This document shows, in pieces, positions 1-6,642 of a DNA stretch of 7,655 nt. Source of the DNA: Acidimicrobiales bacterium (GTDB taxonomy: Bacteria > Actinomycetota > Acidimicrobiia > Acidimicrobiales > JAKAVM01); assembly GCA_027451785.1 (NCBI GenBank), contig DAIDIS010000265.1, positions 1-7,655 of the forward strand. Reading direction: 5' to 3'. Positions within the stretch are counted from its first letter, which is position 1; each line of letters begins with the position of its first letter. The notes under the pieces are model-generated. The model saw only the letters and a list, made by a program, of their open reading frames with translations, made no database searches and was not told the DNA's origin. The position numbers were made by a program, and so were the translations under genes.

Positions 1-1750
1 CGCCTGGAACGGAGGATTTGAGGGCAGCAATTACAACTTGATCGCCAGCGTTGAGGCCGGAGGAAACATCAGTTAGGGCGCCTCCCACTCCGCCGACGGT
101 AATCACGTGAGGGACCTCTTTGCCGTTCTTCAACTCGTAGACGATACTCCTGGTCCCTATGACATGTACGGCGCTGGTTGGGATGGTGATCACATTGGTG
201 AATTGCTTGACGATGAGTGACACTTCGGCACTCGCTCCCGAGTGCAGGCCCGACGGGTTTCCGGTTACTCCCACGACTACGGGGTAGGTGGCAACTCCGG
301 AGGACACAGTAGCGATGTCGGTGATGGAGGCTACTGTTCCGTAGATAGGGCTGGTGGAACCGTTGGGTGTTATCTCCGCCTGGTCCCCAACTTGTACCTC
401 CGATAGCTGGGAGTCACTTATGGAGGTGGTTACGTCAAAGGCTCCGGGGCTTTCGACGACGATATCCGCGGTGGCAGATGGGCCTGAGGTGCTGCTGGAA
501 CTCGAAGAGGAAGACGACGACGAGCCGGACCCACTCCCGGAGCCGGAGCTCGATGAAGAAGAGCCGGACCCACTCGAACCGCTCCCGGACCCACTCGAAC
601 CACTTCCGCTTGCCGAGGCGCTGCTACCCGCGGCGGCTCCGGTTGAGTTGCCCGATGTCACACTCTGGCCTGGCGCGATATTGAGGACAGCGATGGTGCC
701 CGAGATCGGCGAAACTAGGGTCGCCTCACTCAGGGCCTGGTTGGCATTGTTCAACGTAGCCTGTGCCGCGGTGACCGAAGCCTGGTCCGATTGAATTTGG
801 GCCGGGGTTATGGACTGGCTTAGAGCGCCGAGCGAGTTTTGTGCGTTGGTGAGCTGGTTTTGCGCGGAAGCCACAGAGCCCTGGGCTTGACTAAGGGCCT
901 GCTGGTTCTTGGTCTGTGTCGAAGTGAGCGCCTGTTGCGCACTTGACTGGGCATTCTGGTCTTTGGTCACTGTCGCCTGATCAGACGAAACCTTGGATTG
1001 CGCTGCGCTCACAGACGACTCGTCCGCAATGCAAGTGCTTGAGGACGTGCCTCCGCTGGTTCCACTGGTTGTTCCGCCGGTGCTACCACTCGCGCCTGCT
1101 GCGTCCCCTTGGCAGTCGTTCGACTCCTTGGCCTGAGCTGCCTGCAAGGTAGCCTGGTCGGATTCGAGGGTGGAGTTGTCGTTCGTCAATGTGGTGTCTG
1201 CCTGCTGGATCGCCTGCTCAGCTTGAGAAAGGCTTTCTTGGTTCGACGCCTCAGTACCCGAAAGTGACTGCTGGGCCTGGGAAAGTGAGGTTTGGGCGCT
1301 TGTGACTTGACCTTGAGCGCTGGTCAATGACTGAGCGGAAGGCCCGGCCTGGTCGGTCGCCAATTTTGCCTGCGCAGTGGCTACGGAAGCCTGAGCGGTA
1401 TCGACCTGAGCCTGAAGGGACGAGGTATCCAATTTCGCCAGCACTTCTCCCGACGTGACGTGTTCACCTAGCGTGACTTGGACGCTCGCTACCTGACCCG
1501 AAGTCCCAAAGTTGAGGCTCGCGTCGCTCACAGCCTCTATAGTTCCGCTGGCGCCCACAGTTTGACGAACGTTCCCGATCGTTGCAGGAAACGTCCTATA
1601 CGTTGTGCCTCCGGCGGGACGAGTCCAATAGATGCCTACGCCAATCACAATGAGCGCCAGCGTGACAACTGCAACCAGCTTCTTGTTGGACAGAATCCTG
1701 GAGACCGGCGACCTTCGCCTGTTGCCGACAAACCCGAGATCTTCTTCCAT
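1..1750 (-). CDS. HlyD/MacA-family efflux or secretion adaptor (membrane fusion protein), C-terminus beyond the left edge
   Basis: Reading the minus strand from ATG at 1750-1748 gives 583 codons with no stop before the window edge. Residues 11-24 are basic (RRRSPVSRILSNKK) and are followed by one membrane helix (about 25-42), so the rest should lie outside the membrane. Next come a first lipoyl half (about 65-110, with GQVASVQVTLGEHVTSGEVLAKLD), a long Gln/Ala-rich coiled-coil hairpin (about 111-210 and 243-340), the second lipoyl half (SPISGTIAVLNIAPGQSV, about 347-364), a Ser/Gly-rich stretch (about 369-421), and beta-barrel and membrane-proximal domains. This is the standard MacA/HlyD order. 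Such adaptors usually work with a MacB-type ABC ATPase/permease, which would lie past the left edge; that is inference. Cys213 and Cys240 flank a Gly/Ser/Thr loop at the hairpin tip. An in-frame TAG five codons upstream fixes the ATG as the first possible start, and no Shine-Dalgarno is visible. The substrate cannot be told. Confidence 0.88.
   Translation of the reverse strand, partial: MEEDLGFVGNRRRSPVSRILSNKKLVAVVTLALIVIGVGIYWTRPAGGTTYRTFPATIGNVRQTVGASGTIEAVSDASLNFGTSGQVASVQVTLGEHVTSGEVLAKLDTSSLQAQVDTAQASVATAQAKLATDQAGPSAQSLTSAQGQVTSAQTSLSQAQQSLSGTEASNQESLSQAEQAIQQADTTLTNDNSTLESDQATLQAAQAKESNDCQGDAAGASGSTGGTTSGTSGGTSSSTCIADESSVSAAQSKVSSDQATVTKDQNAQSSAQQALTSTQTKNQQALSQAQGSVASAQNQLTNAQNSLGALSQSITPAQIQSDQASVTAAQATLNNANQALSEATLVSPISGTIAVLNIAPGQSVTSGNSTGAAAGSSASASGSGSSGSGSGSSGSGSSSSSSGSGSGSGSSSSSSSSSSSTSGPSATADIVVESPGAFDVTTSISDSQLSEVQVGDQAEITPNGSTSPIYGTVASITDIATVSSGVATYPVVVGVTGNPSGLHSGASAEVSLIVKQFTNVITIPTSAVHVIGTRSIVYELKNGKEVPHVITVGGVGGALTDVSSGLNAGDQVVIAALKSSVPG
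564..605. repeat. 21-bp tandem repeat (two copies) in the Ser/Gly linker of the adaptor gene
   Basis: Two adjacent 21-bp units, 564-584 and 585-605, each begin CCGGACCCACTC on the plus strand and differ at two positions. The 12-base core also occurs at 525-536. Each unit encodes seven Ser/Gly residues on the minus strand, so gain or loss of a unit keeps the reading frame. The whole low-complexity block runs from about 490 to 645. Confidence 0.8.
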
Positions 1751-1761
1751 TGATCGCGGAA

Positions 1762-1767
1762 TCTATA
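1762..1767 (-). promoter_or_regulatory. Candidate -10 element for the adaptor gene, implying a nearly leaderless mRNA
   Basis: On the minus strand TATAGA lies 11 bases before the ATG at 1750. Transcription starting about 6-7 bases downstream would leave a 5' leader of only a few bases. This fits the absence of a Shine-Dalgarno. No convincing -35 box at normal spacing was found, so the call is weak. Confidence 0.3.
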
Positions 1768-1786
1768 CGGGAAAGTTGAAACGTTC

Positions 1787-1816
1787 CTGAAATCAACCTG
1801 GGGCTAGGGGTAGAAT
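1787..1816 (+). promoter_or_regulatory. Candidate promoter of the mreB cluster
   Basis: CTGAAA at 1787-1792 (4 of 6 against TTGACA) is followed after 18 bases by TAGAAT at 1811-1816 (5 of 6 against TATAAT). Transcription would begin near 1823 and leave a leader of about 140 bases before the mreB ATG. It lies between two divergent genes, where a promoter is expected. Confidence 0.4.
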
Positions 1817-1842
1817 ATTTCACCTGAATGCCTTCGCGATCA

Positions 1843-1856
1843 CCCCACCAGTGGGG
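1843..1856. repeat. Short inverted repeat in the mreB leader
   Basis: CCCCAC at 1843-1848 and GTGGGG at 1851-1856 are exact reverse complements separated by CA. They lie just downstream of the candidate mreB promoter. The repeat could be a protein-binding site in DNA or a small GC-rich hairpin in the RNA leader (five pairs with a CCAG loop). It is short enough that chance is possible. Confidence 0.35.
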
Positions 1857-1962
1857 CCGTTAGACCAGCGGCGTCCCTCGTGAGGTTGTGGAAACTCCCA
1901 TTCTCGCCTAACCTCTTTTGGAGGGTGGAGCCTACTTCAGCTTTGAGAGGCGACAGAACACT

Positions 1963-2997
1963 ATGAATGACAGCATCATTCACTCTTTCTTCGGTCGCGA
2001 CATGGCGGTCGATCTTGGGACCGCTAATACCCTGATCTACGTTCGGGGCAGAGGTATCGTCCTGGATGAACCATCTGTTGTCGCAGTAAACATCCACGAC
2101 GGTCGCCCACTTTCGGTGGGAAAAGAAGCCAAGCGAATGATTGGCCGCACGCCGAGCCATATCCAAGCCATCAGACCCCTAAAGGATGGGGTGATCGCCG
2201 ATTTTGAGATTTGCGAGAAGATGATGCGCTATTTCATCAATAAGGTTCATCATCGGCGCTTTTCAAAACCCCGTATGGTGATCTGCGTACCTTCCGGTAT
2301 TACCGGAGTGGAGCAAAGAGCAGTTCAAGAAGCGGCCGAATACGCCGGAGCGCGTAAACCCGCTTACATCATCGAAGAGCCGATGGCCGCCGCCATCGGG
2401 GCCGGTCTTCCGGTTCACGAGCCGACCGGGAACATGGTTGTTGATATAGGCGGGGGCACAACCGAAGTGGCCGTTATTTCGCTGGGTGGGATTGTGACCA
2501 GCCAGTCTGTGAGGGTTGGCGGTGACGAGCTCGACGAGGCCATCATCCAGTACGTCAAGAAGGAGTACAGCCTCGCGCTGGGCGAGCGCACGGCCGAAGA
2601 AATCAAGATGGCGCTGGGGTCGGCGTGTGCTCTAGAGGAGGAACTCCACGCTGAGATCCGTGGCCGTGACTTGGTGACCGGGCTGCCCAAGACGGTTGTG
2701 ACCTCTACCGAAGAGGTAAGGCAAGCACTCGCCGAACCCGTTGCGACCATTGTCGATGCCGTGAAGGTAACGCTCGACAAGACGCCCCCGGAGCTTTCGG
2801 CTGACATTATGGAACAGGGAATTGTGCTTACGGGCGGCGGTGCACTCCTACACGGCTTGGATGCAAGGATCACTTCGGAAACCGGAATGCCGGTTGTGGT
2901 TGCGAAGAACCCACTGCATTCCGTCGTAATCGGAAGTGGCCAGTGTCTGGAAGAATTCTCAGCGCTGAAACAGGTGCTGATCTCCTCTCAGCGCTAG
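1963..2997 (+). CDS. mreB: Rod shape-determining protein MreB (bacterial actin)
   Basis: This is an actin-like ATPase of 344 residues, normal for MreB. It polymerises under the membrane and positions the lateral-wall synthesis machinery. Seen in the sequence: phosphate-1 loop DLGTANT (17-23), the MreB signature RPLKDGVIADFE, connecting segment EEPMAAAIGAG (from 138), phosphate-2 loop DIGGGTTE (161-168) and adenosine motif GGGALLHG (from 291). The N-terminus MNDSIIHSFFG could form the usual membrane-binding amphipathic helix. I chose ATG 1963 because it places DMAVDLGTANT at the usual distance from the N-terminus. GAGAGG at 1945-1950 is a plausible but rather distant ribosome site. A TTG at 1918 would add 15 residues unlike MreB. 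The C-terminal region reads GSGQCLE, where Lys or Arg is more common than Gln. It heads the mre cluster, with mreC 60 bases downstream. The paralogue Mbl cannot be excluded, but synteny favours MreB. Confidence 0.96.
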   Translation: MNDSIIHSFFGRDMAVDLGTANTLIYVRGRGIVLDEPSVVAVNIHDGRPLSVGKEAKRMIGRTPSHIQAIRPLKDGVIADFEICEKMMRYFINKVHHRRFSKPRMVICVPSGITGVEQRAVQEAAEYAGARKPAYIIEEPMAAAIGAGLPVHEPTGNMVVDIGGGTTEVAVISLGGIVTSQSVRVGGDELDEAIIQYVKKEYSLALGERTAEEIKMALGSACALEEELHAEIRGRDLVTGLPKTVVTSTEEVRQALAEPVATIVDAVKVTLDKTPPELSADIMEQGIVLTGGGALLHGLDARITSETGMPVVVAKNPLHSVVIGSGQCLEEFSALKQVLISSQR

Positions 2998-3003
2998 GTC
3001 GCA

Positions 3004-3039
3004 TTCCGACTATTGTCCCTGGCCCTAATAGCGACGGAA
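3004..3039 (+). other. Stem-loop in the mreB-mreC spacer
   Basis: TTCCG (3004-3008) pairs with CGGAA (3035-3039), and CTATT (3010-3014) pairs with AATAG (3027-3031). A 1-by-3 internal loop separates the two helices, and the terminal loop has 12 bases. No T-run follows, so a classic intrinsic terminator is unlikely. It could act as a processing or stability element that gives mreB a different mRNA level from mreCD. Confidence 0.4.
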
Positions 3040-3057
3040 GACGCATTCACCTAACCT

Positions 3058-3891
3058 GTGGCAATCGCAAGGAGATCCGGTAGGCCGCGCTTTACGCTCT
3101 TGCTTTTGGTATTGACTTCGGTTTCCGTCGTCACTTTGTACTACCGCGGCAACGCACACGGTCCGATTGCCGAGGCGCAACGGCTTGCCCAAACGGCCGT
3201 CTCCCCGGTCTCCGGATTAGTCAATGATGTCGCCCACCCGATCGAGAGTTTCTTCCAAGGTGCAATCCACTATGGCTCGTTGGAGCAAGCAAACGCTCGG
3301 CTGACTCAGGAAAACCAGCAGTTGACCGGCCAGTTGCTTTCCGCGAATAGGTATGCGCAGGAAGCTGCCCAGCTTAAGCAACTCAACGGCCTTTCATACC
3401 TTCAAGGAACCCCCAATGTCGTGGCCGAGGTCATTGACTTTGATCCATCAAATTTCGACAATGCCGTGGAGATCGACCGTGGTACCTCGTCCGGAGTCGC
3501 CGTCGGAATGCCGGTGGTCTCTGGAGCTGGGCTAATCGGAAGGGTAACGCTTGCGTCGGCACACGCTGCGACTGTTGAGCTTTTGACCAGCCCTTCTTCA
3601 CAGGTTGGCGTCCGATTCGGAAATAACCAGGTTGCCGTGGCAAACGGCCAAGGTGAGGGTAAGCAGCTAAAGGTCAACTACATTCCTCCGGGTACGGACT
3701 TGAAGCCGGGGGAGCCGATGCTTACCAGCGGACTTCAAGGGAGCATCTACCCTCCGGATATTCCTGTCGGAAGGGTAAGTCAATCCCGCGACGACCCCGG
3801 TGCACTGCAACAGTCGGTTTCGCTAAAGCCGTTGGCGAATTTTTCGAAGCTGGATTTCGTTTCGGTCGTCGAATGGAACCCGCAGCAGTGA
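3058..3891 (+). CDS. mreC: Rod shape-determining protein MreC
   Basis: This is a bitopic membrane protein of 277 residues that links MreB and MreD to PBP2 on the outer face of the membrane; MreC is known to contact and activate PBP2. Seen here: basic N-terminus (MAIARRSGRPR), one membrane helix (about 12-28), a short coiled coil (about 74-108, LEQANARLTQENQQLTGQLL) that mediates dimerisation in the family, and two beta domains with VEIDRGTSSGVAVGMPVVS (138-156) and PPDIPVGRV (232-240). The start is GTG. An in-frame TAA at 3052-3054 lies one codon upstream, and the N-terminus matches MreC proteins, so no earlier start is possible. A Shine-Dalgarno is not evident; GGAAG at 3036-3040 is too far away and lies inside a stem-loop. 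Translation may therefore depend on coupling or on structure. mreD begins 19 bases after its stop. Confidence 0.94.
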   Translation: MAIARRSGRPRFTLLLLVLTSVSVVTLYYRGNAHGPIAEAQRLAQTAVSPVSGLVNDVAHPIESFFQGAIHYGSLEQANARLTQENQQLTGQLLSANRYAQEAAQLKQLNGLSYLQGTPNVVAEVIDFDPSNFDNAVEIDRGTSSGVAVGMPVVSGAGLIGRVTLASAHAATVELLTSPSSQVGVRFGNNQVAVANGQGEGKQLKVNYIPPGTDLKPGEPMLTSGLQGSIYPPDIPVGRVSQSRDDPGALQQSVSLKPLANFSKLDFVSVVEWNPQQ

Positions 3892-3910
3892 ACCCGGGTA
3901 TAGCTCTGCT

Positions 3911-4429
3911 ATGACCTTCAAACAGCGGGTCAGGGTCTCCTTGGCTATTGTGCTGGCCCTATTGGTTCAAGAAACCGTAGTGCCTCAAACGAAGGTATTG
4001 GGCGTCTTTCCTGACGTCGTGTTGGCGGTCGTAAGCGCAGGTGGAATGCTCGGGGGATCGATGAACGGTGCGATCATTGGGTTCTGGGCTGGATTCGCCA
4101 CTGATTTGTTCCTGACTACACCTTTCGGATTGTCGTCATTAGTCTTCACCCTTGTGGGTTATGGAACCGGAAGTCTGGAAACCTTGGCGACTTCGGGCTC
4201 GAAAGCCATAGTCGCTTCGATTGTCTCAGTCGCCTCTGCAGTCGGCGTAGTTGGGTATGCAACTTTGTCGGCTCTCGTCGGAGTGGGTGGGACGTTTTCG
4301 AACCACCTTATTAGGACTGTTGTAGTGGTATCCCTGGTCAATTTTGCAATTGCGCCGGTTGCGGCACGGCTGGTTCGATGGACCGGTATTGCAGAGACGG
4401 AGCGCACTGCTCGTTACGGGGCTTCGTAG
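3911..4429 (+). CDS. mreD: Rod shape-determining protein MreD
   Basis: This is a small integral membrane protein of 172 residues, typical MreD size, with about five hydrophobic segments (roughly 8-24, 34-63, 72-90, 98-125 and 135-155). The PDVVLAVVSAGGMLGGSMNGAIIG stretch (two parts, 35-57) followed by GFATDLF (61-67) matches the conserved MreD core, a proline-aspartate turn and a Gly-rich helix ending in D-L-F. MreD binds MreC and belongs to the elongasome; no enzymatic activity is known. It sits between mreC (19 bases upstream) and mrdA (9 bases downstream), so co-transcription is likely. The ribosome site before the ATG is weak, with only GGGT about 12 bases upstream. The sequence is poorly conserved in this family, so the call rests on both topology and position. 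Confidence 0.9.
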   Translation: MTFKQRVRVSLAIVLALLVQETVVPQTKVLGVFPDVVLAVVSAGGMLGGSMNGAIIGFWAGFATDLFLTTPFGLSSLVFTLVGYGTGSLETLATSGSKAIVASIVSVASAVGVVGYATLSALVGVGGTFSNHLIRTVVVVSLVNFAIAPVAARLVRWTGIAETERTARYGAS

Positions 4430-4432
4430 GGG
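4428..4432 (+). promoter_or_regulatory. Ribosome binding site that decides the mrdA start
   Basis: AGGGG overlaps the last bases of the mreD stop codon and ends six bases before ATG 4439, but only three bases before the in-frame TTG at 4436. This spacing selects the ATG and suggests translational coupling of mrdA to mreD. Confidence 0.6.
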
Positions 4433-4438
4433 TACTTG

Positions 4439-6493
4439 ATGGCGAAGCTATCCAAAGGGACGCTCTCCAGGCTGGATAAGGAGATCCGTAAAGGTTCCGG
4501 TAGAGGAGGTCCCGCAAGGATTGGGACCAGGCTGAACGTCATAGCGCTGATTGCCGTCCTCATGTTCTCAGCAATGTTTGTCAGGCTTTGGTATCTCCAG
4601 GTTTTGAACGAGCCCAGCTACCAGAAAGCCGCCGTAGTAAATGAGGTTCGCAACGTCGAGATCCCGCCACCCCGGGGAATGATTCTTGATCGTAGCGGGA
4701 AAGTCCTCGTTGGAAATCAGACAACAGAGGAAGTCACCTTGTCGAGAACGGCTGCCACGCAGCACCCTGAAGTGGTTGCCCGTCTGGCTGCAATTCTGTC
4801 GTTGACTCCTGACCAGGTGATCCAGCTGGTCAACAATGTCCAGTTCAGTCCCTTGGCTCCAGTCCCTATCAAGTCGAATGTAGATCCAGCGACAATCGTC
4901 TATTTGGAGGAGCACGCAAGTCAGTTCCCGGGAGTGCAGACCCAAGAGGTGGCCCAGCGCGTATACCCAGGCGGTACTTTGGCGGCCCAGGTCCTAGGCT
5001 ATACGGGCCAGGTCAGTTCTCAGGAGCTCAAGAGTCTCAAAGGCCAGGGATACCAGCCCGGCGACCAGATTGGTAAGAGTGGAATTGAGAACGCTTACGA
5101 ACCTCAATTGCGTGGCACCCCGGGAACCCGCGTAGTTGCAGTTGACAGACTCGGAAACGTAGTCGGAAAGGTGAAGACAATCCCTCCGGTGCCGGGACAG
5201 AACGTTCAGCTTTCACTCGACTCAGGGCTTGAGTCGGTGGCAGAGCAGGCTCTGGCCTCCGAGATTCTTGCCAGGCGGCAGCACTTCGACCCGCAGTACC
5301 AGCGTTATGACCCTGCGGTAGGAGGCTCTGTGGTTGTTGAGGATCCCCGGACGGGGGCCATATTGGCTATGGCGTCCTATCCCACATACGACCCGAGCAT
5401 CTGGGTGGGCGGAATCTCGTCAGCTCACCTAGCCCAAATAAGCCCACCCAACAACCCTGATGCCAATGCACAGTTAAACCGGGCGATTCAGGGATTGTAT
5501 GTACCAGGTTCGACCTTCAAGCTCATTACGGCAACTGCTGCGTTGCAAGATGGTCTTCTTGGGTCCAGCGAGCTGGTGGACGATCCGACTGGCTTCTTCA
5601 CCGTACCCAACTGTACGGGAGGCACCTGTACCTTTCACGACGACGATTCGACCGCTGCCGGCGAGATCGATATCACCAAGGCGATCACAATCTCCGACGA
5701 CGTCTTCTTCTACAAGATGGGGTATGACTTTTGGATTCAGCGTGGAAAGTACGGCGAGACGCCGATCCAGGACATGGCTGCACAGTACGGTCTCGGAGAG
5801 CCGACTGGGATAGATCTACTCGGAGATGCGGCGGGAAGGGTGGACAGCCCCCAGGAGCGGATAAAGCTGCATACTGAGAATGCAAAGGCGTACCCGAACG
5901 ATACCTGGTACCCGGGCGACAACATCGAAATGGCCTTCGGCCAGGGTGGAACGACGATCACACTGATGCAGCTGGTTAACGCCTATGCGACGTTTGCCAA
6001 CGATGGAACTCGCTACGTCCCACATTTGTTGGCGGATACGACCAATTACTCGGGCACGCAAGTAACTCCTTATCAGCCAAAAGTCGCCGCGCATATCACC
6101 TACTCACAAGCGAACTACCAAGCAATGTTGGCAGGCTTTGAGGGCGTGGTGGCCAACCCTTCCGGCACCGCCTACTACGACTTCACGGGGTTTCCGCTCA
6201 ACCAGCTTCAAGTCGCTGGAAAGACGGGAACGGCCAGCCAGAATGGGAAGATTCCTACGTCCGTCTTTGTAAGTTTCGCACCGGCGACAAACGCTCAGTA
6301 TGTGGTTGGCGTAGTAATCGACCAGGCGGGATATGGTGCAGACGCGGCAGCACCGGTGGCACGCCAGATTTATAATTATCTTCTGGCTAATCCAATAACG
6401 CCTGTGGCAACACCCGCCCAGGGAAGCACTCCTGGTCCGGTGTCGACCACCACGACCACCTCGTCAACTACGACCACTACAGCGGCAGGTTAA
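4439..6493 (+). CDS. mrdA: Penicillin-binding protein 2, elongation-specific class B transpeptidase
   Basis: This 684-residue transpeptidase cross-links new lateral-wall peptidoglycan in the elongasome. It has a basic cytoplasmic N-terminus (1-30), one membrane helix (about 33-51), the pedestal/dimerisation domain beginning PPPRGMILDRSG (77-88), and a penicillin-binding domain in the C-terminal half. Catalytic motifs are present: STFK with nucleophile Ser358 and Lys361, SDD at 419-421 (the S-x-N/S-x-D box), and KTG at 595-597 within VAGKTGTASQ. Position after mreBCD supports PBP2 rather than the divisome paralogue FtsI. Oddities: Cys392 and Cys397 form a CxxxxC pair beside His400 and an Asp run, the middle residue of the SxD box is Asp rather than the common Cys, and the protein ends in a Ser/Thr-rich tail (about 670-681). 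The partner glycosyltransferase gene rodA does not follow in the window. Confidence 0.94.
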   Translation: MAKLSKGTLSRLDKEIRKGSGRGGPARIGTRLNVIALIAVLMFSAMFVRLWYLQVLNEPSYQKAAVVNEVRNVEIPPPRGMILDRSGKVLVGNQTTEEVTLSRTAATQHPEVVARLAAILSLTPDQVIQLVNNVQFSPLAPVPIKSNVDPATIVYLEEHASQFPGVQTQEVAQRVYPGGTLAAQVLGYTGQVSSQELKSLKGQGYQPGDQIGKSGIENAYEPQLRGTPGTRVVAVDRLGNVVGKVKTIPPVPGQNVQLSLDSGLESVAEQALASEILARRQHFDPQYQRYDPAVGGSVVVEDPRTGAILAMASYPTYDPSIWVGGISSAHLAQISPPNNPDANAQLNRAIQGLYVPGSTFKLITATAALQDGLLGSSELVDDPTGFFTVPNCTGGTCTFHDDDSTAAGEIDITKAITISDDVFFYKMGYDFWIQRGKYGETPIQDMAAQYGLGEPTGIDLLGDAAGRVDSPQERIKLHTENAKAYPNDTWYPGDNIEMAFGQGGTTITLMQLVNAYATFANDGTRYVPHLLADTTNYSGTQVTPYQPKVAAHITYSQANYQAMLAGFEGVVANPSGTAYYDFTGFPLNQLQVAGKTGTASQNGKIPTSVFVSFAPATNAQYVVGVVIDQAGYGADAAAPVARQIYNYLLANPITPVATPAQGSTPGPVSTTTTTSSTTTTTAAG

Positions 6494-6530
6494 GTGATTT
6501 CGAGGGCATTTTCCGGATTTCGCGGTATAG

Positions 6531-6566
6531 CCGCTGAAGGTTGATACCTCGATTAACCTGCAGCGG
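6531..6566 (+). terminator. Strong stem-loop after mrdA: terminator-like hairpin without a T-run
   Basis: CCGCTGAAGGTT (6531-6542) pairs with AACCTGCAGCGG (6555-6566) with a single A-G mismatch. Three further inner pairs, one of them G-U, leave a six-base loop. It starts 37 bases past the mrdA stop. No T-run follows, so it may be one of the T-poor hairpins common in actinobacteria, an mRNA 3'-end stabiliser, or part of a leader if transcription continues into the RNase gene. Confidence 0.5.
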
Positions 6567-6590
6567 AGCGTTCACCAAGGTAAGCGCTGA

Positions 6591-6610
6591 ATGTGGTTAA
6601 TTGACCACAT
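6591..6610. promoter_or_regulatory. 20-bp near-perfect palindrome, candidate operator
   Basis: ATGTGGTTAATTGACCACAT is symmetric at nine of ten base pairs: arms ATGTGGT and ACCACAT around a centre TAATTG. Its right half contains TTGACC, which can serve as a -35 box for the candidate promoter downstream. This is a typical arrangement for a dimeric repressor site. The TGGT-N6-ACCA core does not let me name the regulator. Confidence 0.55.
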
Positions 6611-6642
6611 CTCAGGAACGGGGCACTATGCCGGACTACAAT
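6601..6642 (+). promoter_or_regulatory. Candidate promoter for the RNase E/G gene
   Basis: TTGACC at 6601-6606 (5 of 6 against TTGACA) is followed after 17 bases by CACTAT at 6624-6629, a poor -10 box. A better -10 box, TACAAT (5 of 6), lies at 6637-6642 but is 30 bases from that -35; its own upstream context at the right distance is AGGAAC. Either choice gives an untranslated leader of roughly 270-290 bases. Confidence 0.35.

Noticed and set aside
354..794. Plus-strand frame encoding an acidic repeat protein (Asp/Glu/Pro/Leu)
   Set aside because: It is the antisense of the Ser/Gly linker of the adaptor gene; the repetitive acidic pattern is produced by the repeated Ser/Gly codons.
1876..1885. 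CCTCGTGAGG inverted repeat in the mreB leader
   Set aside because: Only four pairs in each arm; expected by chance at this GC content.
1918..1962. TTG start extending MreB by 15 residues
   Set aside because: The extra residues do not resemble MreB, and ATG 1963 places the nucleotide-binding loop at the usual distance from the N-terminus.
2415..2873. Long minus-strand frame inside mreB
   Set aside because: It is fully antisense to a well-conserved gene, rich in Ser as expected for a mirror frame, and has no ribosome site or family likeness.
4436..4438. TTG as the start of mrdA
   Set aside because: It lies only three bases after the AGGGG ribosome site, too close; ATG 4439 has normal spacing.
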